This document shows positions 1 to 10,310 of a DNA stretch of 64,000 bases, piece by piece (within the stretch, counting starts at the first letter, position 1; each line of letters begins with the position of its first letter). The notes beneath the pieces are model-generated. The model did not search any database. It was not told where the DNA came from and was given only the letters and a program-made list of their open reading frames with translations. Origin of the DNA: Scilla litardierei. Taxonomy: Eukaryota; Streptophyta; Magnoliopsida; Asparagales; Asparagaceae. Both the position numbers and the translations under genes were made by a program. The DNA lies in assembly GCA_030789695.1 (NCBI GenBank), contig CM061142.1, forward strand, positions 283,962,165 through 284,026,164. Reading direction: 5' to 3'.

Positions 1-537
1 GATGAGTCAACGTAGACCGACTAACTGTAAACAGTAAAGTCCAAGAAATTAAGGAATCAAACTAGTCGGTCCAAGAACAGTTGCCGACCGACTAGATCAC
101 CATCTAGTCGGTCAGTACTTGTTCTTGTACCAACTAACATGCACACACAAATCCGAATCGAAGCGCGACGCTTCGAGGAAGTTAGAATGAACTTGTGCAA
201 GGATCCTAGAGCTACGAAATGAGCGTAATGAAGATAGAAACGTAAGATATACTCAAGGCTTAACATTCTATATATCGAAGCTAAAAGACTATAAATAAAA
301 CCTTAATAAACGGTCTTCGAGAGCTTCGATTGAATCTTCATAACTTCCAAAGCGTCGCAAGAGCTTCAACGAAGGTTTAGGCATGAATATGAGCTTTGGG
401 AAGTGTTGAGATGTCGCTTTGAATGTTCTCGTGAAATTGTCGACGATCTCCAATACTGCGCTCATAAATTGTTAGTTCAAGGATTATTTATGTTTGCTCA
501 TCATCAAAACCAAATCCGGGGAGTCCAATATTCAACA
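1..537 (-). mobile_element. Partial Sirevirus-like LTR (element M), minus strand
   Basis: The reverse complement of this stretch matches the first ~537 bases of the LTRs of element A (2851-4598 and 13641-15381). The TG end lies at 537 and the rest runs off the left edge. It carries the same CTAGTCGG/CCGACTAG palindromes. No purine tract lies outside the TG end at 538 onward, so this is the 5' LTR of a minus-strand element or a solo LTR, not a 3' LTR. The small ORF inside it recurs in both A LTRs and is only LTR sequence. Confidence 0.85.
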
Positions 538-951
538 CATAGGACGACCCTACATGGCGGCCATCGGAGCGCTCCCCAGCCTGCTCCACCAGATGGTCAA
601 GTTCCAAACCCCCCGAGGGGTTGGGTCAGTGCGGGGAAGCCAGAAGCTGTCTAGGAGCTGCTACGTGGGATCGACCAAGCATAAGGGTCCAGAGCAAAAC
701 CTGAGGGTCGACCTACCAGGGTGAAGGGACGACTCCTACCATCAAAAGCCGGCTCCTGCTGATGGCACCGCAGAAGGGGGACCAGACCTGCCGCGCCCAC
801 CCCAGCACCCCTTGACGAGGGCGGGCTAATCCCTCGGAAGAACGTGAAACAACAGTCGTGATGTAGTCGGAAACTGTAAGTCTCGAATGAAATACCGTTT
901 TCCCTTTTGCATCTTCGAATTTCCACCTGAAAATTTCAGCCCAGAAACGCA
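538..951. other. GC-rich region between an LTR and a tandem array, no gene seen
   Basis: No open frame here has recognisable protein similarity. The sequence is GC-rich with short inverted stretches (for example CCCCCCGAGGGG near 610) and leads straight into the ~216-bp tandem array. It could be the 3' untranslated part of a Ty3/Tat-type retrotransposon, where tandem repeats are known to arise. That is inference; no coding domain confirms it. Confidence 0.4.
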
Positions 952-952
952 A

Positions 953-1978
953 GACTCTGGGGCAGGACCAATCCTCGCCACCCAAACCAGAGAGGGGCAC
1001 GGGTCGAGCTACGCGCTCGCTCCCCCCACTAAAGAAGACCTCCGGGGCAAGCTTACGGAGCTTAGCCACTCAAACCGGGGCGCCATACGCAGGGTACGCG
1101 ACGGCCCAATACCCGTCCACCTATAGAGGCTTCGGGGAGGCGACGACACAATACCCGCCCTCTCAAAGACTCCGGAGCAGGACCAATCCTCGCCACCCAA
1201 ACCAGAGTGGGGCACGGGCCGAGCTATGCGCTCGCTCCCCCCCGCCCACTAAAGAAGACCTCCGGGGTAAGCTTACAGAGCTTAGCCACCCAAACCGGAG
1301 CGCCATATGCGGGGTAGGCGACGGCCCAATACCCGTCCGACTATAGAGGCTGTGGGGAGGCGACGACCCAATACCCTCCCACTCAAAGACTCCGGGGCAT
1401 GACCAGTCCTCGCCACCCAAACCGGAGAGGGGTACGGGCCGAGCTATGCGCTCACTCCCCCCACTAAAGAAGACCTCCGGGGCAAGCTTACGGAGCTTAG
1501 CCACCCAAACCGGAGCGCCATATGCGGGGTAGGCGACGGCCCAATACCCGTCCGACTATAGAGGCTGCGGGGAGGCGACGGCCCAATACCCGCCCTCTCA
1601 AAGACTCCGGGGCAGGACCAATCTTCGCCACCCAAACCGGAGAGGGGCACGGTCCGAGCTATGCACTCGCTCCCCCCCACTAAAGAAGACCTCCGGGGCA
1701 AGCTTACGGAGCTTAGCCACCCAAACCGGGGCGCCATATGCGGGGTAGGCGACGGCCCAATACCCGTCCGACTATAGAGGCTGTGGGGAGGCGACGGCCT
1801 AATAACCGCCCTCTCAAAGACTCCGGGGCAGGACCAATCCTCGCCACCCAAACCGGAGAGGGGCACGGGCCGAGCTATGCGCTCGCTCCCCCCACTAAAG
1901 ATGACCTCTGGCGCAAGCTTACAGAGCTTAGCCACCCTAACCGGGGCGCCATATGCTGGGTAGGTGACGGCCCAATAC
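953..1978. repeat. Tandem repeat, ~216-bp unit, about five copies, running into a gap
   Basis: Units begin at a GACTCCGGGGCAGG-like motif at 953, 1168, 1388, 1603 and 1819, giving periods of 215, 220, 215 and 216. Copies differ by scattered substitutions and small indels. Because 216 is a multiple of three, an open frame can run through several units on the minus strand and yields a repetitive peptide; this is probably a by-product of the period rather than a gene. The array is cut by the N gap, so its true length is unknown. Confidence 0.9.
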
Positions 1979-2478
1979 NNNNNNNNNNNNNNNNNNNNNN
2001 NNNNNNNNNNNNNNNNNNNNNNNNNNNNNNNNNNNNNNNNNNNNNNNNNNNNNNNNNNNNNNNNNNNNNNNNNNNNNNNNNNNNNNNNNNNNNNNNNNNN
2101 NNNNNNNNNNNNNNNNNNNNNNNNNNNNNNNNNNNNNNNNNNNNNNNNNNNNNNNNNNNNNNNNNNNNNNNNNNNNNNNNNNNNNNNNNNNNNNNNNNNN
2201 NNNNNNNNNNNNNNNNNNNNNNNNNNNNNNNNNNNNNNNNNNNNNNNNNNNNNNNNNNNNNNNNNNNNNNNNNNNNNNNNNNNNNNNNNNNNNNNNNNNN
2301 NNNNNNNNNNNNNNNNNNNNNNNNNNNNNNNNNNNNNNNNNNNNNNNNNNNNNNNNNNNNNNNNNNNNNNNNNNNNNNNNNNNNNNNNNNNNNNNNNNNN
2401 NNNNNNNNNNNNNNNNNNNNNNNNNNNNNNNNNNNNNNNNNNNNNNNNNNNNNNNNNNNNNNNNNNNNNNNNNNNNNN
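1979..2478. other. Assembly gap (500 N)
   Basis: Exactly 500 Ns, the same length as the second gap in this window, so a placeholder rather than a measured length. The sequences on its two sides are different: tandem array on the left, Athila-like element E on the right. Confidence 0.99.
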
Positions 2479-2480
2479 TA

Positions 2481-2669
2481 ACTCATCTCTTACAGGACAT
2501 TGGTAAACAAGTTATAGAGGTGTTAGGAGTTATGTTGCTGGGGTCCAACTTAGCTAGTGGAGGATGAATACTCGCCAAGGAGCGCAAGGAACATATAGCA
2601 CATCTTCCTCCACCATTAAAGATATGTGATCCACCATATGACCACGATGTGTTCTTTCCATTAGCGTAG
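2481..2669 (+). pseudogene. Decayed orphan C-terminal module of element E
   Basis: One frame (phase of 2511) reads through a VLGVMLLGS segment, a TGA at 2565-2567, then a segment with KERKEHIAHLPPPLKICDPP, and stops at 2667-2669. It aligns with the ends of the ORFs in D (to about 19033) and C (to 34347). In those, a MLxGALL segment is followed by LAEPxKEQLEQLPAP and ILDPP. The function is unknown to me. It is broken by the internal stop and lacks its upstream part because of the gap. Confidence 0.65.
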
Positions 2670-2721
2670 ATTATATATGCTTTTTATGATGCTTGCTTTT
2701 GAATAAACTCTTATACCTTTC

Positions 2722-2758
2722 GACATTAAGGACAATGTCCATCTTTAGTTGGGGGGAG
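2722..2758 (+). promoter_or_regulatory. Internal hairpin plus purine tract of element E (cassette 1)
   Basis: Arms GACATT (2722-2727) and AATGTC (2734-2739) enclose an A/C mismatch and an AGGA loop. Eight bases on comes the purine tract AGTTGGGGGGAG (2747-2758). The same arrangement occurs in D at 19481-19517 and in C at 34823-34858 with different but still paired arms. A role as a central plus-strand primer is inference. Confidence 0.6.
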
Positions 2759-3274
2759 TGTATGAGACCTTAGTTTTTTTAAAAAATAAAGTGAGAGAAA
2801 CAAATAAATCACCAATTCTCATCATTTAAAACTCCTTCACATACCACAAATGTTGAATATTGGACTCCCCGGATTTGGTTTTGATGATGAGCAAACATAA
2901 ATAATTCATGAACTAACATTTTGTGAGCGCAGTATTGGAGATCGTCGCCAATTTCACGAGAATATTCAAAGCGACATCTCAACACTTCCAAAAGCTCGTA
3001 TTCAAGCCTAAAGCTTCGTTGAAGCTCCTGCAGCGCTTTGGAAGTTATGAAGATTCAATCGAAGCTCTCAAAGACCGTTTATTAAGGTTTTATTTATAGT
3101 CTTTTAGTTTCGATTGATAGAATGTTAAGCCTTGAGTATATCTTACGTTTCTATCTTCATTACGCTCATTTCGTAGCTCTAGGATTCTTGCACAAGTTCA
3201 TTCTAACTTCCTCGAAGCGTCGCGCTTCGATTCGGACTTTGTTGTGCATGTTAGTTGGTACAAGAACAAGTACT

Positions 3275-3788
3275 GACCGACTAGATGGTGATCTAGTCGG
3301 TCGGCAACTGTTCTTGGACCGACTAGTTTGATTCCTTAATTTCTTGGACTTTACTGTTTACAGTTAGTCGGTCTACGTTGAATCACCGACCGACTAGTTT
3401 GTGAACTAGTCGGTCAGTGATGCTTCTTTGACCGACTAGTTGTGACTTACTGTTCACTCTAAATTTCTCCTAAGCTACTGTTTACCGTTAGTCGGTCTAA
3501 GAACGTTTGATGACCGACTAATTGACAATCTAGTCGGTCAATTTTTGTTCTTAGACCGACTAAGTCAACTTGCCTTCAGACTAAGTTGTTTTGCCTCTTA
3601 GTCGGTCTACGTTCATTGGATGACCGACTAGTTGTGAAACTAGTCGGTCAGAAAGTGTTCTTGGACCGACTAGATGTCTAGGTCTGAAATTCTCTTTCTT
3701 CTCAGATCTACTCTTAGTCGGTCCACGTTGTTTGGCTGACCGACTAGTTGATGAACTAGTCGGTCAGTGAGTGTTCTTTGACCGACTA
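3275..3788. repeat. CpG palindrome array in the 5' LTR of A
   Basis: Five units have cores at 3275-3302, 3388-3415, 3512-3539, 3622-3649 and 3738-3765. Four cores have 12-nt perfect arms (such as GACCGACTAGAT and its complement) around 4 nt; the 3512 core has 9-nt arms. Most cores are flanked by outer TAGTCGGTC and GACCGACTA copies, with partly complementary sequence between, giving a nested four-arm figure of about 75 bp. The 3' LTR copy spans 14065-14578. Palindromes in Sirevirus LTRs are an established feature; this arm sequence is the local version. Confidence 0.9.
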
Positions 3789-3843
3789 ATTCTCACAGAT
3801 TTCTTTCCGTTGGAGATTGACCTATCTTGTTTTTATGGGACCC

Positions 3844-3851
3844 TATAAATA
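3844..3851 (+). promoter_or_regulatory. TATA box of the A LTR promoter
   Basis: TATAAATA in CCCTATAAATACG, just downstream of the palindrome array. The 3' LTR copy is at 14634-14641. The transcription start would be expected some 30 bases downstream; I cannot place it exactly. Confidence 0.65.
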
Positions 3852-4600
3852 CGAACCTAGGTCATTTCTATCTTGAATAGAGCTGCCATTAAGAGATTCA
3901 TTGAGTTCTAAAGTGATAGCTATTCTCCCTCAAATCTAAAGCTCTCTTCCTCACAAGAAACCCATTCTCTCTCATTTCTAGATCTAGAGAGAAGCTTGTT
4001 CTTGGTGAGCTCTTCAAGCTATTGCTTGATTCAAGTTTCCAAATCTTCCCTAGGCACCCATTGCTACTCATTTCCTTGGTGCTAGGGTTTGGTAACTTCA
4101 TCTTCCTCAAATCCTTCATTCCACCTATTGGGTAAGAAAAACTCAAGGTATAGGATTTTGTGGTAAGCTTGTTTATTTCATATAAACTCTTTTATATTGC
4201 TTGTTGGTTCTCTCGGTTGTGAGAGAAGGTTGTGATCCCGGGTTGTGGGATTCACATTTGCTATTGCATGTATGATTTGATCTTGTGAAAGTTTTTCACA
4301 AGATATTCATAGTGGAAATCTTGAGTTAGGGTTTCTAACTCAAGTATCCGGAGGGGATCCGGGTGGTTGGGACGTAGGATCACCGGGAACAAGTCGGGGA
4401 GACTTGGGTGGATCCGAACCCATTAACATCGTTTGTTAGCATTGTCAATTTCGTTGTCGTCGTTCAATTTAAGCTTCCGCAAATTGATTTGGTAGTTGAT
4501 TGCAATTTAATTTGGAATTATACTCCTTATTATTTTAAAGTACTATTCACCCCCCCCCCCCCCTCTAGTACTTGTGCAGTAGCTGGTAGGGCATTACATT

Positions 4601-4612
4601 TGGTATCAGAGC
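4601..4612 (+). promoter_or_regulatory. Primer binding site of element A (initiator tRNA-Met)
   Basis: TGGTATCAGAGC lies two bases after the LTR end and is complementary to the 3' end of plant initiator tRNA-Met, the usual primer of copia elements. Confidence 0.9.
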
Positions 4613-4625
4613 CAGATACACAGCT

Positions 4626-6869
4626 ATGTCTGCCAACGACAACAAGACCGTGCCTCCACCCTCCAACTATGACACCTTCAGGAACCGTGAAGGAGCGTTA
4701 TCGGTGATGGAAGGACATTCCTCTACGAGGCCTCCATTCTTCAACGGTACCAACTACGGGTACTGGAAGTGCCGGATGGAGACTTTCCTCCGGAGTGCAT
4801 CTTTATGGAGGACTACAATGAAGGAGTACATCGAGCCCGAAGAAGAAGATTTTGAGAAATGGACTACCGCGGAGGTCGCCGCGGAGGTAAGCAATGCCAA
4901 GGCAATGAACGCCTTGCAATGCGCATTGGAGCCCGAGGACTTCAATAAGATATGCACATGTAAGAGTGCATATCAAATTTGGAACTCTCTCCTCATACTA
5001 CATGAAGGGACGAGTCGGGTAAGAGACTCTAAACTCGTAGTCGTAACCAAAGATTACGAAATGTTTCATATGCAACAGGGCGAGAAGATGAAAGAATATT
5101 ACGCTCGCTTCGTTGACATAATAAACGAGTTAGAGGCCCTCGGCAAGATCTACACTCAAAAGGAGAAGTGCTTAAAGCTTATTGAAGGACTTCCCTCTTC
5201 TTGGGAAAAACGTACCTTCGCCATCGAGGAAGGTAATGACATGAACAAATATACCGTAGTTCAACTAATGGGTACTTTGATGTCATACGAGGTACGCAAA
5301 GATAGCAAGGTGAAGCTACAAGAAAAGATGAAGTCATATTTGAACCTAGATGCGCCTAAGAAAAAGGCGATTGCATTCAAGGCGGCTTCATCCACATCTT
5401 CCGATGATGAAGACTCGGAAAACGAGTTAGACTTGGAGTCCATGGCACTCATGGCCAAGAAGTTCAACCGTTTCTTCCGAAAAGGTAACTTCAAGAACAA
5501 AGCTAAATTTGGTTCTACTAACGCCTCTTCCTCTCCTTTGTGTTTCAAGTGTAATAAGCCGGGACACATGAAAGCGGAGTGTCCCCTCAATAAGCACAAG
5601 GAGAAGTGGAAGGCGCCAAAATTCGATAAGTCCAAGAAATACAAAAAGGGGTACAAGAAAGGACTTGTCGGAGCAACATTCACCGACTCCGAGGATTCCT
5701 CAAGCGGAGAGTCGGATGATGAGAAAGTGGAGCAAGCACATATGTGCTTCATGGCAAGAGAGGAGAACGATCAAGGATCCTCCTCTTCCGATGATAGTAA
5801 TGACGAAAGCGATGAGGTAACGATGGATGATCTTAGAAATGCTAACTCTCAACTTTGGTCAAAATACACTAAGTTAGTAAATAGATATACTAAGGTAAAA
5901 GATGACCTAGCTAGCATTCAAACATCGCCTAAGACTATCATCACCAACAACGACACCGTTGTTGAAGAGTTAAGAAATGAGATTGTTAATCTCAAATCTA
6001 AACTTGAACATGTTAGCATCGAGGATGCGGAAGAACATGAGATAGCGGATTTAACTTCTCAAAACTCGACTTTGAGTATTGAGAACGAGAATCTTAAATC
6101 TCGTGTTTATGTGCTCACTTCGCAAATATCCACTTTGGATACTTCTTTGCGTTCTCTCAAAGAGAAATATGAGAACACATTGGGCCGAATTAACAAATTC
6201 AACAAAGGTAAGGACCATTTGGATAAAATCCTAAGTGACTTACTTCCGGCCAATCACCACATTGGTTTGGGGTATACGACGGGATGTCCATCCAAAGCGG
6301 CCACTACTTTTGTTAGGCCAACTTCCGGTGACTCTACGAGTGGTAGCAAACACTCTATTGGTAGTTCATCTACCAATGGTGCTTCCACCTCGTCCACGCC
6401 CTCTTTTGGAAAGAAACCCACCTTGGGTGGACCTCCAAAGAAGGGTCATGCCTACATGTACACCAATAACATGTCACGTAGGAACACACGTCCTACTCCA
6501 CCATCTCACACATATGATGATTTTTATGCAACACATTCTCGGGCACGTGCACACCATGTGAGACACCCTCACGCACGTGTTCCCACACATGCATATGTTC
6601 ACCCACCGCATCATATGAATAATTCTCGTCGTGCACCATTTCATCATGTCCCATATGCCTATCCACAACATGCATCACGTAGAAATCAACGTCGCATGCA
6701 TGCACCCAATAGGATGATGGCTCCCAAAATATTTACTATTTGGAGCCCAACGGACACAAGCATGGACGAAAAACAAATATACATGAATGCTTATTTTTCG
6801 GATGTTGTACATAGTAAGAATTATGTGGGGAAGTCTAAGTCCACTTGGACTTGGCTTCCAAAGGTCTAA
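4626..6869 (+). CDS. Gag polyprotein of element A
   Basis: This 747-aa structural protein would form the particle that packages element RNA. The start is the first ATG after the primer site. From the N-terminus it has a DUF4219-like segment (FNGTNYGYWKCRM, residues ~39-51), a UBN2-type copia gag region (to about 220), a CCHC zinc knuckle from residue 306 (CFKCNKPGHMKAEC), acidic Ser/Asp stretches, a long predicted coiled coil (about 430-540) and a His/Arg-rich tail. The frame is intact. It ends at TAA 6867-6869, and pol lies in the -1 frame beyond a 59-nt stretch described at the gag-pol junction. Its closest relative here is the gag of G (45026-47380). Confidence 0.93.
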   Translation: MSANDNKTVPPPSNYDTFRNREGALSVMEGHSSTRPPFFNGTNYGYWKCRMETFLRSASLWRTTMKEYIEPEEEDFEKWTTAEVAAEVSNAKAMNALQCALEPEDFNKICTCKSAYQIWNSLLILHEGTSRVRDSKLVVVTKDYEMFHMQQGEKMKEYYARFVDIINELEALGKIYTQKEKCLKLIEGLPSSWEKRTFAIEEGNDMNKYTVVQLMGTLMSYEVRKDSKVKLQEKMKSYLNLDAPKKKAIAFKAASSTSSDDEDSENELDLESMALMAKKFNRFFRKGNFKNKAKFGSTNASSSPLCFKCNKPGHMKAECPLNKHKEKWKAPKFDKSKKYKKGYKKGLVGATFTDSEDSSSGESDDEKVEQAHMCFMAREENDQGSSSSDDSNDESDEVTMDDLRNANSQLWSKYTKLVNRYTKVKDDLASIQTSPKTIITNNDTVVEELRNEIVNLKSKLEHVSIEDAEEHEIADLTSQNSTLSIENENLKSRVYVLTSQISTLDTSLRSLKEKYENTLGRINKFNKGKDHLDKILSDLLPANHHIGLGYTTGCPSKAATTFVRPTSGDSTSGSKHSIGSSSTNGASTSSTPSFGKKPTLGGPPKKGHAYMYTNNMSRRNTRPTPPSHTYDDFYATHSRARAHHVRHPHARVPTHAYVHPPHHMNNSRRAPFHHVPYAYPQHASRRNQRRMHAPNRMMAPKIFTIWSPTDTSMDEKQIYMNAYFSDVVHSKNYVGKSKSTWTWLPKV

Positions 6870-6932
6870 TCCCTTGGACCCAATGACCTTGGGTACCATG
6901 ATATGAAAGTTTCTATCTTTAGGTACTCAAGG
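6864..6932 (+). promoter_or_regulatory. Gag-pol junction: candidate 59-nt intron with stem-loop
   Basis: Gag ends at 6869, while the pol frame has stops at 6884, 6899 and 6920 and is open only from 6923. A GT after AAG at 6861-6863 and an AG at 6921-6922 preceded by TTTCTATCTTT fit splice sites. Removing 6864-6922 would join gag and pol in one frame. An 11-bp stem (6887-6897 with 6922-6932, one G-U pair in RNA, 24-nt loop) covers the same place. Splicing, bypass or separate initiation are all possible, and 59 nt is short for a plant intron. Confidence 0.5.
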
Positions 6933-9900
6933 AAAAGAAAAGGGAAAGGAGCAACAAATTTAAATTTAGCTCCAAAGGGAATTGGATACTCGACAGCGGG
7001 TGTTCAAAACACATGACGGGTGACGCTCGATTGCTCTCCGGAGTGGTTCCCATTGCGAATGGAAACCGCGTCATATTTGGAGGCAACGAGAGCGGAACCA
7101 TCATAGGTGTTGGTAAAGTCGGTAACCCCTCTAAACCATTAATTAGTGATGTTTATCTTGTTAGTGGTTTAAATCATAATCTTATTTCAATAAGCCAACT
7201 TTGTGACAAAGGTTACAAAGTTAGCTTTGCGAAAGGATTGTGTCATATTTTAAGAAAGGATAATGAAAAATTATTATTTTCCGGAACTCGTCGTAAAGAC
7301 ATTTATATTTTGGATCTTCCTAAGTCATATGAACAATGTCTCGTTGCCAACACAAGTGAACAACACTTATGGCATCGACGCTTTGGACATGTGAACTTTG
7401 GAACATTATATAAGCTTTCAAAATTGAATTCTATTAAAGGTTTTCCGAAGCTAGTTTTTGAAAAGAAAAGTTTTTGTGATTGTTGTCAACGCGGCAAGCT
7501 TCCTAAATCTTCATTTAAACCTAAGAAAAGCATCTCTACTAAAAGGCCACTAGAGCTATTACATCTAGATTTATTTGGGCCAACTAGAGTAGCTTCCTTA
7601 GGAAATGCAAGGTATGGACTTGTCATCGTAGATGACTATTCAAGATTTACTTGGGTATTTTCATTGTGCAATAAAAATGAAACTTTTGAAAACTTCACAA
7701 TTTTTGTTAAGAAAGTACAAAATCTCTTAGGAACCACCATTGTCACTATTCGTAGTGATCATGGAGGTGAATTTGAGAATGAGTCTTTTGAGACATTTTG
7801 TGATGAAGTTGGTATTAATCACACCTTCTCTTTCCCTCGTGCACCGCCTCAAAATGGTGTAGTTGAGAGAAAGAATAGGACGCTAGTGGAGTGTGCTCGC
7901 ACTATGCTTGATGATAGCCAACTTGGCCATCAATTTTGGGCGGAAGCGGTACACACCGCTTGCTATGTGTTTAATAGAATACTTTTGAGGCCCGGCACTA
8001 AACAAACGTGTTATGAATTGTTGTTTGGTAGGTTGCCTCAAGTTAAACATTTTCGTGTTTTCGGTTCAAAATGTTTTATTAAGAACACATATGGTAGTTT
8101 GGACAAATTCGATCCAAGATCCGATGAGGGAATCTTTGTTGGATACTCTACGCGTAGCAAAGCCTACCGGATATTCAACAAACGAACCTCAACGATCGAG
8201 GAGTCGCTTCATGTCTCATTTAATGAAGGATTTGTTCCAACTAGAATTTCAAATGATAATGATTCTATGGATGTTTTATGTGATTCGTTTGAAAATTCTA
8301 AGTCTAATGATTCTATTGATTCCATTGAGACTAACCCAACTAATGAAGTTGTTGAGAATGTTCCAAGTGATCAAGGTATTCCCAAACAGCTTCATTCGGT
8401 TCGTGACCATCCCCATGAGCAAGTCATTGGCAATATCTATGATAGTGTCAAGACGAGATCGCAAGTTCACCACTTCGCAAATTGTGCCTTTGCCTCATCG
8501 ATAGAGCCAAAGAATATTAATGAAGCATGTGAAGATAGCGCTTGGATCTTAGCCATGGAGGAGGAGCTCATTCAATTCGAGAGGAATGAAGTTTGGGAGC
8601 TTGTTCCATTACCATCGAAGAACCACACCGTCATAGGGACAAAGTGGATCTTCAAGAACAAGACCGACGAAAACCAAGTCGTCGTCCGGAACAAAGCTCG
8701 GTTAGTAGCTCAAGGCTATCGACAAGAGGAAGGTATCGATTTCGAAGAATCTTTCGCTCCGGTAGCTAGATTAGAATCAATTAGATTATTATTGTCTTTT
8801 GCATGCCATAAGAATTTTAAATTATTTCAAATGGATGTTAAAAGTGCATTTTTAAACGGAGATGTCGTTGAGGAAGTTTACGTTTCTCAACCTCCGGGCT
8901 TCATTAATGAAAAATTTCCAAATCACGTTTTTAAATTAAAGAAAGCTCTTTATGGTTTGAGACAAGCTCCTCGAGCTTGGTATGATCGCCTAAAGAATTT
9001 TCTTTTGGATTTGAATTTTAAAATGGGTGAAGCCGATTCAACACTTTTTATTAAGCATGCGAATAATGATATATTATTAGTTCAAATTTATGTTGATGAT
9101 ATCATTTTCGGTGCTACTAACTTCGCTCTTTGCGAAGAGTTTTCTAATGTTATGAAGGAACAATTTGAGATGAGCCACATGGGCGAACTCAAATATTTCT
9201 TAGGTCTCCAAATTCGCCAAATGAACGATGCAATCTTCATCCACCAAACGAAGTACACGGTGGAGTTGCTAAAGCGATTTGGAATGGAGAATGCCTCCGG
9301 GAAAAAGACTCCGATGAGCACGACTACGCATCTTGACAAGGATACGGGCGGTAAGGATGTAGACATTCGTCTATATCGAGGTATGATAGGTAGTTTGCTT
9401 TATCTTACCGCAAGTAGGCCCGATATTATGTTTGCCGTATGTATATGTGCTCGTTATCAGTCTCAACCTAAGGATTCTCACTTAGTAGCGGTAAAACGCA
9501 TTTTTCGCTATCTAAGTTACACTTTAGATTTTGGATTACTATATCCGAGATCTAGCACGTATGAGTTAGTCTCATACAGTGACGCTGATTATGCGGGATG
9601 CAAATCCGACAGGAAAAGTACTAGTGGCACTTGCCATTTTCTAGGAAATTCTCTTGTCTCTTGGTTTTCCAAGAAGCAAAATTCGGTTTCACTTTCAACC
9701 ACCGAGGCGGAATACATTGCTGCCGGTGCCGCTTGTGCCCAGGTTCTTTGGATGAGACACACATTGAAGGATTTTGGTATTCATTGTGATACTAGCCCTA
9801 TCATGGTGGATAACCAAAGTGCTATCTGTCTTTCAAAGAATCCGGTGCACCATTCCCGATCGAAACACATAGATGTCCGACACCATTTCTTAGATGATCA

Positions 9901-10039
9901 TGTTGCTAAAAAGGACATCATTTTAGTGTACGTTGAAACCCAAAAGCAAATCGCCGATATTTTCACGAAACCCCTAAAGGAGGACTCCTTTGTGCGGTTG
10001 CGTCGAGAATTGGGGATTATGGGTGAATCCGAGATATAG
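6923..10039 (+). CDS. Pol polyprotein of element A (protease-integrase-RT-RNase H)
   Basis: The frame is open for 1038 residues from 6923. The first ATG (7013) lies after the protease site, so I take the open-frame start. Counting from 6923: aspartic protease DSG at ~24-26 ([14 protein letters not shown]); HRRFGH...CDCC zinc finger of the pre-integrase region from ~151; integrase D216, D279 and E315, a DD35E spacing; RT with YVDD at 723-726; RNase H with SDADYAG (D887) and STTEAEY (E928). Integrase before RT is the copia order. All catalytic residues I looked for are present and there is no internal stop. It should produce and integrate the DNA copy in cytoplasmic particles and nucleus. How it is translated is unclear (see the junction). 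Confidence 0.93.
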   Translation, partial: VLKEKKRERSNKFKFSSKGNWILDSGCSKHMTGDARLLSGVVPIANGNRVIFGGNESGTIIGVGKVGNPSKPLISDVYLVSGLNHNLISISQLCDKGYKVSFAKGLCHILRKDNEKLLFSGTRRKDIYILDLPKSYEQCLVANTSEQHLWHRRFGHVNFGTLYKLSKLNSIKGFPKLVFEKKSFCDCCQRGKLPKSSFKPKKSISTKRPLELLHLDLFGPTRVASLGNARYGLVIVDDYSRFTWVFSLCNKNETFENFTIFVKKVQNLLGTTIVTIRSDHGGEFENESFETFCDEVGINHTFSFPRAPPQNGVVERKNRTLVECARTMLDDSQLGHQFWAEAVHTACYVFNRILLRPGTKQTCYELLFGRLPQVKHFRVFGSKCFIKNTYGSLDKFDPRSDEGIFVGYSTRSKAYRIFNKRTSTIEESLHVSFNEGFVPTRISNDNDSMDVLCDSFENSKSNDSIDSIETNPTNEVVENVPSDQGIPKQLHSVRDHPHEQVIGNIYDSVKTRSQVHHFANCAFASSIEPKNINEACEDSAWILAMEEELIQFERNEVWELVPLPSKNHTVIGTKWIFKNKTDENQVVVRNKARLVAQGYRQEEGIDFEESFAPVARLESIRLLLSFACHKNFKLFQMDVKSAFLNGDVVEEVYVSQPPGFINEKFPNHVFKLKKALYGLRQAPRAWYDRLKNFLLDLNFKMGEADSTLFIKHANNDILLVQIYVDDIIFGATNFALCEEFSNVMKEQFEMSHMGELKYFLGLQIRQMNDAIFIHQTKYTVELLKRFGMENASGKKTPMSTTTHLDKDTGGKDVDIRLYRGMIGSLLYLTASRPDIMFAVCICARYQSQPKDSHLVAVKRIFRYLSYTLDFGLLYPRSSTYELVSYSDADYAGCKSDRKSTSGTCHFLGNSLVSWFSKKQNSVSLSTTEAEYIAAGAACAQVLWMRHTLKDFGIHCDTSPIMVDNQSAICLSKNPVHHSRSKHIDVRHHFLDDHVAKKDIILVYVETQKQIADIFTKPLKEDSFVRLRRELGIMGESEI

Positions 10040-10310
10040 GATTCATATTTTAATTCAATCATCTTGCATGCTAATATATTTCGCGATATTTCATTCATGC
10101 TAGATTAATTGAATTTTTGGGAATTTTATGTGAATTATTTGAATTTATTGCTCGAATTCGTATTTCAATGTCGTATTTAAGATTTCGACGTTTTATGGGG
10201 TAATTTAGATGACTAATGAGTGAGTTTGGATGTATCATCCAAGTGGTTTGTGAAGAGAAATCAAAATTCTACTTTTGGACTCTTCTAGTCGATTTCAGTT
10301 CACTTGTCAA
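10040..10310 (+). other. Spacer after pol of element A
   Basis: AT-rich sequence with no gene. The same stretch follows pol in element I (55984-56225), where it has diverged more than the coding part. Confidence 0.6.

Larger units (their letters stand above)
2851..4598 (+). repeat. 5' LTR of element A
   Basis: It begins TGTTGAATATTGG and ends GGGCATTACA, just before the primer site. It contains five palindromic units (3275-3765) and a TATA box (TATAAATA, 3844-3851) that probably drives genomic RNA. A run of 14 Cs near 4550 is shorter (7) in the 3' copy. ORFs within it (3122-3331, 3898-4146 minus) recur in every related LTR and are not genes. Confidence 0.95.

Noticed and set aside
1738..2506. 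Long ORFs across the first gap
   Set aside because: They are open only because they run through Ns. The same applies to ORFs at 52421-53120.
3275..3788. CRISPR-like array of short palindromic repeats
   Set aside because: The repeats are palindromes with variable spacing inside plant LTRs, in several copies, with no cas genes and in a eukaryotic setting.
6867..6869. Stop-codon readthrough of gag as the route to pol
   Set aside because: Gag's frame after TAA remains open only to about 7015 and never enters the pol frame; pol is in the -1 frame with its own stops before 6923.
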